Position numbers and translations under genes: made by a program. A DNA stretch of 64,000 bases from Actinomyces ruminis (GTDB lineage: Bacteria > Actinomycetota > Actinomycetes > Actinomycetales > Actinomycetaceae): NCBI RefSeq assembly GCF_002154335.2, contig NZ_MTPX02000041.1, positions 1 to 64,000 of the forward strand. Direction: 5' to 3'. The notes beneath the pieces were generated by a model. The model ran no database searches. It was not told where the DNA came from and saw nothing but the letters and a program-made list of their open reading frames with translations. Of this stretch, positions 30,737-45,567 are shown piece after piece (position 1 is the stretch's first letter; each line of letters begins with the position of its first letter).

Positions 30737-31107
30737 TGCCACTGGTCACTATCGAGCTCTCCGACGCACTGTCCCAGGAGACCCGCCGGAAGTACGCCGA
30801 CGCCATTCATGAGGGCCTTGTCGAGGGCCTCGGAATGGACCGGGAGGACCGCTTCCAAGTAATCCACGCCCTGCCGAAGGAGCAGATCATCGCCCACCCC
30901 ACCTATCTCGGTGGTCGGCGTGAGGACGTTGTCATCGTGCGCGTGCTCATGGTGCGGATGTACGGAGTCGAGCAGAAGCGCTCCATGCATCAGGCGGTCG
31001 CACGGCACCTGGAGGCCGCGGGCGCTCGACCGGACGACGTCTTCATCGCGGTGACCGAGAACCAGCTTGAGGACTGGTACCCGGGCGCGCGCGGGGAGCG
31101 TGGTTGA
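30736..31107 (+). CDS. Tautomerase-family protein
   Basis: A 123-residue protein that begins Met-Pro-Leu-Val. Removal of Met would expose Pro-1, the catalytic base of the 4-oxalocrotonate tautomerase superfamily. Its length fits the longer Tautomerase_2 or MSAD-like groups rather than the 60-residue 4-OT group. ATG at 30736 overlaps the stop of the dehydrogenase gene by one base, and this start is the one that gives Pro-1. Its place between two dehydrogenases in a sugar-import operon suggests ketonisation of an enol intermediate of an oxidised sugar. That role is inference. Confidence 0.85.
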   Translation: MPLVTIELSDALSQETRRKYADAIHEGLVEGLGMDREDRFQVIHALPKEQIIAHPTYLGGRREDVVIVRVLMVRMYGVEQKRSMHQAVARHLEAAGARPDDVFIAVTENQLEDWYPGARGERG

Positions 31108-31207
31108 CGCCCGGTCGCCGGGGCGGGACATCCGGCTGCTGTCCCCCTTCCGAATCCATGCTCGTCCGCACTCCCGGCGAGCCCGACATCTCACAGAAGG
31201 ACAAACG

Positions 31208-31948
31208 ATGGAACGTAGATTCGAGAATCAACTCGCGCTCGTCACCGGCGCCACCGCCGGCATCGGTTACGGCGTAGCGCGCCGCCTCATCGCGGAGGGC
31301 GCGGACGTCGTCGTAACCGGACGCCGCAGCGACATGCTCGCTCGGGCGCGCCGGGAACTCGGCGAGCACTGCCTGACCGTCCAGGGCGATGCCTCGAGCA
31401 TGGAGGACCTCGACCGCCTCATGGGGCGTATCGCGGCCCTCGGGCGCCCGCTCGACGTCATCGTCGCCAATGCGGGCGGCGGCGGTGACCGGCCGCTGGC
31501 CGAGATGGACGAGGACACCTACGACCGGGTCATGGACCTGAACGTCAAGAGCGCCTACTTCACCGTCCGCAAGGCCCTGCCCCTCCTACGGGACGGCGCG
31601 CGGGTAGTCCTGCTGTCCTCCATCTCCGGCTCCAACGGCGACCCCGGACACTCGGTATACAACGCCTCCAAGGCCGCCGTGCGCTCGCTCGCGCGCACAT
31701 TCACCGCCGAGCTGCGTGAGCGACGCATCCGGGTCAACACGGCCAGCCCGGGACCAACCATGTCCGAGGGCTTCGCCGCCTTCGTCGGCGGGCAGGAGGC
31801 CATCGACCGGATCACGAGCATGGTGCCCGTGGGCCACATCGCCTCGATCGATGAGACCGCCGCCGCGATCGTCTTCCTCGCCGCCGAGGACTCCGCCTAC
31901 GTGGCCGGCGCGGAGCTGGTCATCGACGGCGGCATGAGCCAGATCTAA
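31208..31948 (+). CDS. SDR-family NAD(P)-dependent oxidoreductase
   Basis: A 246-residue classical short-chain dehydrogenase. The cofactor motif TGATAGIGYG lies at residues 14-23, NAG near residue 87, the catalytic Ser in LLSSISGS near residue 138 and the catalytic YNASK near residue 151. The C-terminus VIDGGMSQI is typical. ATG at 31208 follows AGAAGGA. It lies between the tautomerase and the GH10 gene, so it probably acts on the same imported sugar derivative as the Gfo/Idh/MocA enzyme. The exact substrate cannot be told from sequence. Confidence 0.92.
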   Translation: MERRFENQLALVTGATAGIGYGVARRLIAEGADVVVTGRRSDMLARARRELGEHCLTVQGDASSMEDLDRLMGRIAALGRPLDVIVANAGGGGDRPLAEMDEDTYDRVMDLNVKSAYFTVRKALPLLRDGARVVLLSSISGSNGDPGHSVYNASKAAVRSLARTFTAELRERRIRVNTASPGPTMSEGFAAFVGGQEAIDRITSMVPVGHIASIDETAAAIVFLAAEDSAYVAGAELVIDGGMSQI

Positions 31949-32025
31949 GACCCCACTGCGAATCCACCACTGTTTCCGCACACGATGAGTCTGTGCACGC
32001 GGACTCGCTACCACAGGAGCAAGCC

Positions 32026-33310
32026 TTGAACCACGTAAGTACCGTAACCGTCCCACCAGCCATGCGCCACCGCCTGTCCGAGCGCGTCATAGCCGTCACC
32101 GGGCCCGACGGGGCGCCGCTGGCGGACACAGACGTCGTCGTCGAGCAGACCCGGCACGAGCTGGGGATCGGCAACATCGGCTTCGACTTCGTCGCCGTCG
32201 CCAACGGGGAGGAGTCCAACGCGGACAGCCTGTTCGGCGGGGCCCGGCCCGAGCTGGCCGAGACCTTGACGGACCGCTTCTTCGACCTGTTCAACGTCAC
32301 CACCCTGCCCTTCTACTGGCGCTCATTCGAGCCGGAGGAGGGACAGCCGCACACCGAGCGCCTGGTGGGCACCGCCCGCTGGATCCGCGCTCACGGGGCC
32401 GACGTCAAGGGGCACCCGCTGGCCTGGCACACCATGGCGCCGAAGTGGCTGCTGGGGCGCGACCCGGAGGAGGTCGAACGCATCCTGCGTGCCCGCATCA
32501 CCCGCGACGCGGCCGGCTTCCGTGGCCTGGTGGACACCTGGGACGCCATCAACGAGGTGGTGATCATGCCCGTTTTCACCGCCGAGGACAACGCCATCAC
32601 CCCGCTTGCCCAGCGCCTCGGCCGCGTGGGCATCGTGCGGCTCGCCTTCGAGACCGCCCGCGCCGCCAACCCCGACGCCTTCCTGCTGCTCAACGACTTC
32701 AACATGAGCGAGAAGTACGCCCAGCTGATCGAGGAGTGCCTGGAGGCCGGGGTGAAGATCGACGCGATCGGCCTGCAGTCGCATATGCATCAGGGCTACT
32801 GGGGCGAGGAGCGCACCCATGAGGTGCTCGAGCGCTTCAGCCGCTTCGGCCTGCCGCTGCACTTCACCGAGACCACGCTGGTCTCCGGCCACCTCATGCC
32901 GCCCGAGATCGTGGACCTGAACGACTACCAGGTCCCGCAGTGGCCCAGCACCCCGGAGGGCGAGGAGCGCCAGGCCGACGAGATCCGCCGCCACTACACC
33001 ACGCTCGCCTCCCACCCCGCCGTCGAGGCGATCACCTACTGGGCTTCACCGACGACGGCGCCTGGCTGGGCGCCCCAGTCGGCTTCGCCCGCGCCGACGG
33101 CACCCTGAAGCCCAGCTACGCGGCCCTGCATGACCTGGTCAAGGGCCAGTGGTGGACGCCGCCCACGACTGTGCGCACCGACGCGAGGGACGGCTGCGCC
33201 TGTCCGGCTTCCGCGGCACCTACCGCATCACTGCCGCCGAGCACAGCGCCGAGATGAAGCTCGATGCGGCGGCGAACCAGGCGGAGGCGAGCGTTGCCCT
33301 TCCGAGGTGA
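32026..33310 (+). CDS. GH10 endo-1,4-beta-xylanase, cytoplasmic (two frameshifts)
   Basis: Family 10 xylanase with the acid/base motif WDAINEVV near residue 180, the nucleophile motif LHFTETTLVSG near residue 285, and other GH10 signatures (VKGHPLAWH, LLNDFNMSEKY). The frame breaks at 33044/33045 (GGGC|TTC) and 33184/33185 (GACGC|GAG). One inserted base at each site restores ITYWxFTDDGAWLGAP and a C-terminal region ending VALPR, 428 residues in all. TTG at 32026 follows CAGGAG. There is no signal peptide, so it cleaves imported xylo-oligosaccharides. It is the last gene of the LacI-5 module. Confidence 0.9.
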
Positions 33311-33413
33311 GACGCTGTTATCGGGAAAACGAGTGTGAGTGGATTTACGGAGTGTAGGGCACAGACCTCGTGCCGGTGCACGTCTGTCTTGATAGCGTTC
33401 ACGACAACGCCGG

Positions 33414-34427
33414 TCAGTGGGGAGGCGCCGCGGTCGAGGCCCGTGTGACGAGGTGCGCGGGCAGGAGATCTGCACCGGGTACGGTCTCGCCGGTGCGGAT
33501 GATTCGCATGAGCCGATCGACGGCGGTGCGTCCGACGCTTGCGAAGTCCTGGTGCACAGTCGTCAACGGCACCGGCAACTGCGCGGCCAGCGGGATGTCG
33601 TCAAAGCCGACAACGGAGATATCGTCGGGCACGCGTAACCCGAACTCGGCGGCAGCGCGCATCAGCCCGACCGCCATCTCGTCGTTCGCGCAAAACACCG
33701 CTGTACAGTCTTGGTCACGCAGCAATGTGCGCGCGGCCGCGTATCCGGAGGCAGCCGTCCAGTCGCCGTAAACGGGCTCGGCTACCCGGCGGCCCGCCTG
33801 TACGAGGGTCCGACGCCACGCCCGAGCTCGCCGTACGGCTGAGTAGGAAACAGCCGGTCCTGCGAGGTGATGAACTGTGCGATGGCCAAGCGCGAGCAGG
33901 TGACCGACCGCTTCGCGGGTTGCGCCGTATTGGTCTGTGTCGACAACAGCATGGGTGTTCGCAAGCGTAGAGTCAACAATTACGAGGCTGTCATAATCGG
34001 GAACCACGAAGTCAGGGGCTTCCGGTGAAGCCTCGAGCATGAGAATTGCACCGTCGACGCTCAGTTCATCGAGCCGCTTGAACGCTCCGGCGAGTGAAGC
34101 GCCTGTGCGCGACCTTGGAGTGAACAGGGCTGTTGTGTAACCGATCTCGGAGACCGCATCGTTTACGGCGGCGAGGATCGAAAAGTTCCCAGTCGACACG
34201 ATGTCGAACATGACCACGCCGATGGAGTGGAAGGAGCCGCGCTTGAGTGCCCGTGCCGCTGCGTTGGGGCGGTATCCGAGGTCCTTCATCGCGGTGCGTA
34301 CGCGTTCGCGGGTGGCTTCGGTAACGCCCGGGTAGTCATTGGAAACCCGCGAGACTGTTTGAGCGGAAACGCCTGCGGCAGCAGCGACATCGGCCATGGA
34401 GGCTCGGTGCCGTCGTCGAGTGGTCAT
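33414..34427 (-). CDS. LacI-family transcriptional regulator (LacI-6)
   Basis: A 337-residue regulator with helix-turn-helix MADVAAAAGVSAQTVSRVS at residues 11-29 and hinge GYRPNAAARALKRG, then a full effector domain ending HLVTRAS. It is divergent from the beta-galactosidase operon at 34860 and is its likely repressor. Like that operon, its codon use contains more A- and T-ending codons than the arabinose module. Confidence 0.92.
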   Translation of the reverse strand: MTTRRRHRASMADVAAAAGVSAQTVSRVSNDYPGVTEATRERVRTAMKDLGYRPNAAARALKRGSFHSIGVVMFDIVSTGNFSILAAVNDAVSEIGYTTALFTPRSRTGASLAGAFKRLDELSVDGAILMLEASPEAPDFVVPDYDSLVIVDSTLANTHAVVDTDQYGATREAVGHLLALGHRTVHHLAGPAVSYSAVRRARAWRRTLVQAGRRVAEPVYGDWTAASGYAAARTLLRDQDCTAVFCANDEMAVGLMRAAAEFGLRVPDDISVVGFDDIPLAAQLPVPLTTVHQDFASVGRTAVDRLMRIIRTGETVPGADLLPAHLVTRASTAAPPH

Positions 34428-34543
34428 GTTGGGCTCCTTGCAGCGTCAGGCGGCAACGCAGGTGTGTCGACGTCCAGCGCCCACATCCGCCTGCGGCGGC
34501 GATCCCGAGATGAACTCGTGATTGTCTGTCGCCAATGTGCCGG

Positions 34544-34573
34544 TTGACACGCTCGAGTTGACGTCGCTAATCT
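34544..34573 (+). promoter_or_regulatory. Candidate promoter of the beta-galactosidase operon
   Basis: TTGACA at 34544-34549 and TAATCT at 34568-34573 are 18 nt apart. CTAA-TC-TTAG at 34567-34576 and the 8-bp palindrome TTGCGCAA at 34592-34599 are possible operator elements for LacI-6. The predicted message would have a leader of about 280 nt before the ATG at 34860. I see no riboswitch-like fold in the rest of the 34428-34859 gap. Confidence 0.5.
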
Positions 34574-34859
34574 TAGTCGCATCCTCGATGTTTGCGCAAT
34601 CATCGCTGGTGTTGCGGGCAATGCCTGCTGGCGATGGTGTCATGCGTTGCCATCTGGGGGTCCCAACTCGGCCCAGCCGGGATCGGGTAACTCCACACAA
34701 TTCCACGGTGGGTGACGCCGGAGGAACGAGCTATCGGCCCGGTTCGCGACTGCGCTTACCATTTGGCGGTTCTCTCATAGGCGAGGGGGCCGCAGGCTCG
34801 GCAGCGGGCATGACGACGTGCCGTGCGGCAAGAGCTAACAATGTCAAGAAGGAGAATCC

Positions 34860-36164
34860 ATGACCCGCCTTTATAGCCGCCGTTCTGTCCTCGCGGGAGG
34901 CCTGGTGGCCGCCGGAACTCTCGGGTTGGCCGCGTGCGGCGGATCTGATTCGAGTGGTTCCGGTTCCGGCAACTCCAATACCCTCAAGGTATGGTGCTGG
35001 GACCCCGCTTTCAATATCTACGCGATGGAGGAGGCGGAGAAGGTCTATCAGGCGGATCATCCTGACTTCTCAATCGAGATAACCGAGATGGTCTGGGATG
35101 ATCTTCAGCAAAAACTGACCACGCTCGCGCAGTCGCAGGACTTCGACCAGTTGCCGGACATCTTCCTCATGCAGAACATGGCGGGCATTAAGAACATCGT
35201 AAACTACCCCGACTTGTTCAGTGACTTTGCGGACTCGGATATTGACTTTTCAGAGTTTCCGGAGTCCGTAACCGCCTACTTCAACTATGAAGGCGTCCAG
35301 TATGGTCTCCCCTTTGACTCCGGTACGGCCGTCGGTGCTTGGCGCACAGACTTTCTTAAGGACGCCGGGTACACGATCGAGGACCTGACTAATATCACGT
35401 GGTCGCGCTTCATTGAAATCGGCAAGGATGTAAAGTCGAAGACTAACAAGCCAATGCTCGCCAGCCAGGCCGGTGCATCCGACCTCATCATGATGATGAA
35501 CCAGTCGGCGGGGTCTTCTCTGTTCAACGACGACGGTACCGTTCACATCGCGGATAATGAAGAGTTGAAGGCTTGTGCAGAGATTTACAAGAAACTCGTC
35601 GATGAGGGGGTCCTGATCGAGGTTAACTCGTGGGATGAGTATGTTGCATCCTTTACGGGTGAGAGTGTTGTCGGCACAATCAACGGTATCTGGATCTCCG
35701 GGTCCATTCAAACCGCCACCGAGCAATCCGGTAAATGGGCGATGACCAACGTCCCCTCCGTAGACGGCGTGGCGGGGGCGACGAACTACACGGCTAACGG
35801 CGGATCGTCATGGGTAATCTCCTCCAACGCCAATTACGAACTCGCGGCGGACTTCCTCGCGGCTACGTTCGCTGGTTCCACCGACTTCTATGACACGATC
35901 CTGCCGTCTGCCGGGGCTGTGGCGAACTGGATTCCCGCCGGTGAATCCCCTGCCTATCAGGAGGGTGTCGACTTCTATGGCGGCCAGGCCGTCTACGCGG
36001 ACGTCGTTGCGTACGGCGCTAAGGTTCCCACGGTTAACACCGGAGTCTATTACTACGAGGGTCGCGACGCAGTGTCCGCCGCATTGACACAGATCATCAA
36101 TGGAACGGACATCGACAAGGCCCTTCAGAGCGCATCCGACACCACCGAATTTGCGATGGGCTGA
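34860..36164 (+). CDS. ABC sugar-binding lipoprotein (CUT1, beta-galactoside module)
   Basis: A 434-residue family 1 solute-binding protein. The N-terminus has a Tat-like SRRSVLAGG motif and a lipobox ending LAAC, followed by a Gly/Ser-rich linker. ATG at 34860 follows AAGGAG. Two permeases and two beta-galactosidases follow, so a galactoside or galacto-oligosaccharide is the inferred ligand. Codon use is less GC-rich than in the arabinose module. Confidence 0.9.
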   Translation: MTRLYSRRSVLAGGLVAAGTLGLAACGGSDSSGSGSGNSNTLKVWCWDPAFNIYAMEEAEKVYQADHPDFSIEITEMVWDDLQQKLTTLAQSQDFDQLPDIFLMQNMAGIKNIVNYPDLFSDFADSDIDFSEFPESVTAYFNYEGVQYGLPFDSGTAVGAWRTDFLKDAGYTIEDLTNITWSRFIEIGKDVKSKTNKPMLASQAGASDLIMMMNQSAGSSLFNDDGTVHIADNEELKACAEIYKKLVDEGVLIEVNSWDEYVASFTGESVVGTINGIWISGSIQTATEQSGKWAMTNVPSVDGVAGATNYTANGGSSWVISSNANYELAADFLAATFAGSTDFYDTILPSAGAVANWIPAGESPAYQEGVDFYGGQAVYADVVAYGAKVPTVNTGVYYYEGRDAVSAALTQIINGTDIDKALQSASDTTEFAMG

Positions 36165-36180
36165 ACCTCCGACATCGTGT

Positions 36181-36215
36181 GGGTGTGGGGAGAGCAGCTG
36201 TCCCTCCCCACACCC
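36181..36215 (+). terminator. Perfect 12-bp hairpin between binding-protein and permease genes
   Basis: Arms 36181-36192 (GGGTGTGGGGAG) and 36204-36215 pair perfectly around an 11-nt loop, 17 nt after the stop codon. There is no T-tract. It probably lowers read-through into the permease genes or stabilises the upstream message. Confidence 0.65.
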
Positions 36216-36274
36216 AGGCTCGACTTTCAACCGAACACGTGGTCCCCGCATGGATCGCCTTCAATGAACGGAAT

Positions 36275-37240
36275 ATGAATGTGGCAGCAAGTGTGAGTCC
36301 GAGCGTTAGCCTCTGGAACAAGAGGAGAGGACGGTCGAAGCCGCCAAGGACTCGTCCTACGAAATCAGAGCGCAGGCGCAATCTAACAGGCTGGGTGTTT
36401 ATCATCCCGGCCGCGTCGCTGATAACAATCATGAGCTTCTGGCCAATGGTCCGGGCTTTCTTGCTCTCGTTGCAGACTGGTCGCGGCTCGCGCATGAGCT
36501 ACGCCGAACCTCTATGGATGAACTACCGGCGTCTACTGGGTGACGACACGTTCATTATGACCCTGAAGACGACGTTTATCTACCTTATCATCGAGGTGCC
36601 GATCATGCTCGGCTTGGCGCTGATCCTCGCGGTGCTGCTCAACAACCCGAACTTGCGCTTCAAGGGCCTGTATCGCACGGCGATTTTTCTACCATGCGCG
36701 GTGTCGCTGGTCTCATACTCCCTCGTCTTCCGCACACTGTTTGCCAATGAGGGGTTCGTCAATGACATGCTGCTGGGTCTCGGGATCATCGATAGCCCTG
36801 TCAACTGGCTCGGGCAGCCGGGAACCGCCCGCGCCGTCATAATCATAGGCCTTATTTGGCGCTGGACCGGCTATAACATGGTCTTTTACCTGGCGGGTCT
36901 GCAAAACATAGACCCCGCTACCATCGAGGCTGCTCGCATAGATGGCGCTAACGCGTGGCAGACCTTCTGGCACGTCACCGTGCCGCAGCTCAAGCCGATG
37001 ATTCTCCTCACTGCAATCATGTCGACCAACGGAACGTTGCAGCTGTTCGACGAATCGTGGAACCTGACCCGAGGCGGACCCGCGTACACGTCGATGTCGA
37101 TGTCGCACTATTTGTACGAGCTCTCGTTCCTCAAGAGCCCGAATTTCGGATATGCATCGGCACTATCCTATGTGATTCTTGTCCTGGTCGCGGTACTCGC
37201 GTTGATCCAGATGAAAGTTGGTGACAAGCGTGATGCGTAG
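36275..37240 (+). CDS. ABC sugar permease, MalF/UgpA type
   Basis: About 321 residues. It has a basic N-terminus, six membrane segments and the EAA loop IEAARIDGANAWQTF near residue 215. ATG at 36275 (MNVAAS) is preferred because an upstream in-frame start at 36179 would read through the hairpin. It has only a weak ribosome binding site. It forms the importer with the next permease and the binding protein at 34860. Confidence 0.88.
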   Translation: MNVAASVSPSVSLWNKRRGRSKPPRTRPTKSERRRNLTGWVFIIPAASLITIMSFWPMVRAFLLSLQTGRGSRMSYAEPLWMNYRRLLGDDTFIMTLKTTFIYLIIEVPIMLGLALILAVLLNNPNLRFKGLYRTAIFLPCAVSLVSYSLVFRTLFANEGFVNDMLLGLGIIDSPVNWLGQPGTARAVIIIGLIWRWTGYNMVFYLAGLQNIDPATIEAARIDGANAWQTFWHVTVPQLKPMILLTAIMSTNGTLQLFDESWNLTRGGPAYTSMSMSHYLYELSFLKSPNFGYASALSYVILVLVAVLALIQMKVGDKRDA

Positions 37241-38041
37241 GTCCACGCTCCGTAAGATTCCGGCATACCTCTTCCTGACGGTTGCAGCACTGTTGTCCGT
37301 GTTCCCGCTGTATTTTATGGTGGTCTCCTCCACAAACACCTCAAACGAGGTGCTTGCGTCGAAGATGACTTTCGGTGGGGGGCTCGTGACGAATTATCGT
37401 AGGTTGTTAGAGCTGTCAAACCTTTACCCGGCGATTGGGTATTCTGCAGCCATTGCACTGTTGACGACGTTGCTGGCCCTGGTGGTGTGCTCAATCGCCG
37501 GCTACGGATTTGAGGTCTATCATTCAAAAGGCAAGGATGTGGTTATGAGTATCCTGCTGTTGGCGATGATGATTCCATTCGCGGCCACGATGATTCCGTT
37601 GTTTCAGCTGTTTGGGAAGGTAGGCCTCGTTAACTCGTTGTGGGCGGTCATCCTGCCGACTATTTCGACGCCTTTCCTTATCCTGCTGTTCCGACAGGCC
37701 TCGCGCTCGTTTCCGCACGAGATCATTGAGGCTGCGCGGCTTGACGGGTTGAGTGAGATCGCGATCTTCTTCCGCATGTACATTCCGACGATGAAGGCGA
37801 CTTACGCGGCCGCGGCGGTGGTCACCTTCATGAATGCGTGGAACAACTTCATGTGGCCGAAGGTGATTCTTGTCGACGTGCAGTACCAGACGATGCCGAT
37901 GCTAGTCTCCAACTTGGCCGGCGGCTACGTGACCGACTACGGGGTGCTAATGCTTGCGGTGTTGATTGCGTCGCTACCTGCGATGGTGGTTTTCCTGGTA
38001 CTGCAGCGCTCGTTCGCCAACGGAATTATGGGGTCGGTTAA

Positions 38042-38045
<4 letters not shown>
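37233..38045 (+). CDS. ABC sugar permease, MalG/UgpE type
   Basis: About 270 residues, six membrane segments, with the EAA-type loop IEAARLDGLSEIAIF near residue 170. ATG at 37233 overlaps the end of the previous permease gene by 8 nt. An in-frame TTG at 37218 would add five residues. Its stop codon overlaps the GTG start of the GH2 gene, which indicates tight coupling of uptake and hydrolysis. Confidence 0.88.
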
Positions 38046-43175
<5,130 letters not shown>

Positions 43176-43238
43176 CGTTGGCGTCGGCGATGCATTTTGG
43201 TGCCTTCCCATGCCAGCCGTGAGCGTTCACGTGCCGCA

Positions 43239-43906
43239 TCAGTTGCGGTTGGCGAAGCGCTCCAGGAGCATGGCGTCCCCGCCCACCACGAGCACGTCGT
43301 CGGGGGAGACCAGGGTGGCCGGGGTGGCGTACTCGAAGGGCTCTCCCGGGCTCATCAGGCCGAAGACGGTCACGCCGTAGCGGGAGCGGATCTTGGACTC
43401 GCCAATGGTGAAGCCGTGCAGCTCGGCGGGCGGACGCATCTTGACGATGGTGAAGCCGCCCTTCTCCATCTCGATGTAGTCCAGCATGCGGCCGGATACC
43501 AGGTGTGCGGCGCGCTGCCCGGCGTCGAACTCCGGGTAGACCACGTGGTGGGCGCCGATGCGCCGCAGGATGCGGCCGTGCGGGCGGGAGACGGCCTTCG
43601 CCAGATCTGCGGGGTCTCCAGGTCCACCAGGTTTCCGGTGATCAGCACGCTCGCCTCCAGGGAGGTCGCTACGCCCACCACCGCGGTTCCGAACTCGGTG
43701 GCTCCCAGCTGCTCCAGGGCCTCCATGTCGGTGGCGTCCGCCTCCACCAGTGGGATGCGTCCGGTCCACTGGCGCACGATGACAGGGTCTCTCTCGACCG
43801 CCAGGACTTCCCGGCCCAGGCGGTCCAGCGTGGCGGCCATGGCCGAGCCGAAGCGGCCGAGCCCGATCACCAGGGTCGAGTCGTTGTAGGCGGAGCGGTC
43901 AGGCAT
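43239..43906 (-). CDS. TrkA/KtrA-type potassium channel regulatory subunit (one frameshift)
   Basis: Cytoplasmic gating subunit that binds nucleotides and controls a TrkH/KtrB channel. An RCK_N Rossmann domain (LVIGLGRFGSAMA at residues 12-24) is followed by an RCK_C domain (FTIGESKIRSRYGVTVFG). On the + strand one C is missing at 43602/43603 (GCC|AGATC). Restoring it gives IWAKAVSRPHG and a 222-residue protein, the normal length. Its expected partner, the TrkH gene at 51546-53171, is on the same strand but 7.6 kb upstream, with accessory genes between. Confidence 0.88.
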
Positions 43907-44134
43907 GAGTCCTCAATGGCGATGTATGGATACTCAGCGAATGATAGCGAGCGATGCACGGCGAACGTCACCGAGCGGGCATTGCACCCAACGGTAGTCC
44001 CCTCCGCTGAGCCCGGTCACTGGTACAGGCAACGTGACGAAGATTGCTCAGGAGTCCCTCCAATTGACATTGGGTCGCAGTAGCATCACGGTGTTGCTCG
44101 TGATTGGTCCGTTGACCGGCAACGAGATGACTGC

Positions 44135-44419
44135 GTGAGCACCGGAACTATGTATATCAACCCCGAGACCCTCGATCATGCGGCTGGAACGCTTGATGAT
44201 GTTGCCGGGGACCTTGAGGATGCCTCCTTTCCGGCAGACCCTGATGTGGGCCGTTCGTCGTCCGCGGTGTCAACGGCGCTGAGTCGGTTGTCCTCCAAGA
44301 CCTCGGGTGCGGCCTCCGCGCTGCACACAACGGCCAGTGGTCTGAGGACGACCGCCTCGGACTTTCGCAACACGGACGAGGACGCCGCCTCGGCCACGCC
44401 CTCAGCTGGTGATCACTGA
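44135..44419 (+). CDS. EspC-like small type VII secretion-associated protein
   Basis: A 94-residue, Ala/Ser/Thr-rich helical protein. Its pattern (YINPETLDHAAGTLDDVAGDL at the N-terminus, HTTASGLRTTASDFRNTDEDAA at the C-terminus) resembles EspC/WXG100-like substrates of type VII systems. DFRNTDE near residue 77 looks like the C-terminal YxxxD/E export signal with Phe instead of Tyr. There is no WxG turn. It starts with GTG at 44135 and its stop overlaps the ATG of the next gene (TGATG). I infer that it is a partner exported with, or needed for export of, the following large protein. No secretion ATPase is in the window. Confidence 0.6.
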   Translation: MSTGTMYINPETLDHAAGTLDDVAGDLEDASFPADPDVGRSSSAVSTALSRLSSKTSGAASALHTTASGLRTTASDFRNTDEDAASATPSAGDH

Positions 44420-45543
44420 TGTCTCTCGACGCGCGGGTGATCACCGAGCCTTCCGGAGCGTGGAATGCCGCACGGAGCTTGAACACGATCTCGACGACGG
44501 TCTCGGATGCCTCCGACGACGTCGCCGCTACACGCAGGACGATTGCCTCCGATTGCTTCAGCGAGTCCACGAATGCGGCGCTGTCGAAGCTGAGCACCCA
44601 GAGCTCGGACCTCGACGATGCCTCTTCCGACGCCACGTCCCTGTCCAAGGCGCTCGACGACTTCGGCTACTCCATGGACTCGGTGAAGAACCGGCTCGCA
44701 GACGTGATCGCCGATGCGACGGCTGCCGGGCTGACGGTATCCGGCAGCACCATCCAAGAACCAGTGGATGACGACTCCGACGCGGACTACGCCACCAAGA
44801 AGGCAACCTACGATTCGCTCTCCTCGACGCTGTCCCTCATTCGTGCCGATGAGTCGACGGCGCACGATACGCTCATCTCCGCCTGCGACTCGCTCAAGAG
44901 CGTGGGGGAGTGGTTCCGGGACCAGTTCATCCCCACCTGGGATTCGAGCGGCGTATCCAAGACGGCAGACATTGCCGACGGTGTTGCGAACGGTGCTCAA
45001 TGGGCGACGATCAGAGCGATCTCCGTGTTCCGCCCGCGCTACCCGAAGGGTCATCCGGGTGCGGGGCGATTCATGGCGGCGGTGGACCGTTCCAAGATGG
45101 GATTGCTGGAGACCCTGTGGGCCGAGACCAAGACCACGAATTGGGTAAACAAGCCCTACACCCGTGGAACCACCGCGTGGAAGGTACAGCAGTATGCCGG
45201 AAAAGCGGCTCGTGTCACCAAGGGCATAGGTATTGGTGCAGCCGTATTCTCTGGCTTTGTTGGTGGGTACGAACAGTACCAGAAGGACTCGGCCAACCCC
45301 TCAATGGGTGAGGGAGAGAAGATTGCATGTGCTGGCACGCAGGCAGTTACGCAGGGGGCAGGCGCTTACGGCGGAGCATGGTTTGGTGCCCAGGTAGGTA
45401 TGACCGTTGGTGCCGTTGGAGGCCCGGTTGGGGTTGCTGTGGGCGGTATTGTTGGTGGAGCGATCGGAGGGATAGCTGGGTCTGCCGCGGGAAAATGGCT
45501 CGGCGATAGGATTAATGAGGGATGGAGTAAGTTATTTGGGTGA
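44419..45543 (+). CDS. Putative type VII-secreted effector with glycine-zipper C-terminus
   Basis: A 374-residue protein. The first 200 residues are helical and Ser/Ala/Asp-rich, with a DDFGYSMDSVKNRLADV and AGLTVSG region near residues 90-120 as in actinobacterial WXG/LXG-type effector N-termini. A middle segment (about 215-290) is basic and aromatic. The last 80 residues form a long Gly/Ala/Val-rich glycine zipper (for example VGGIVGGAIGGIAGSAAGKW), typical of membrane-inserting peptides. It has no classical signal peptide. It is translationally coupled to the EspC-like gene and followed by a membrane-protein gene. A pore-forming antibacterial toxin is a reasonable guess but not shown. Confidence 0.55.
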   Translation: MSLDARVITEPSGAWNAARSLNTISTTVSDASDDVAATRRTIASDCFSESTNAALSKLSTQSSDLDDASSDATSLSKALDDFGYSMDSVKNRLADVIADATAAGLTVSGSTIQEPVDDDSDADYATKKATYDSLSSTLSLIRADESTAHDTLISACDSLKSVGEWFRDQFIPTWDSSGVSKTADIADGVANGAQWATIRAISVFRPRYPKGHPGAGRFMAAVDRSKMGLLETLWAETKTTNWVNKPYTRGTTAWKVQQYAGKAARVTKGIGIGAAVFSGFVGGYEQYQKDSANPSMGEGEKIACAGTQAVTQGAGAYGGAWFGAQVGMTVGAVGGPVGVAVGGIVGGAIGGIAGSAAGKWLGDRINEGWSKLFG

Positions 45544-45567
45544 AGTGAGTGAAAGGAGGTGAGTGCC

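Noticed and set aside
34428-34859. Riboswitch in the long leader of the beta-galactosidase operon
   Set aside because: No known aptamer pattern or strong multi-stem fold was apparent. Regulation by the divergent LacI is simpler.
44064-44092. Promoter of the secretion-like cassette
   Set aside because: TTGACA at 44064-44069 is present but no acceptable -10 follows at 16-18 nt, so it was not listed as a feature.
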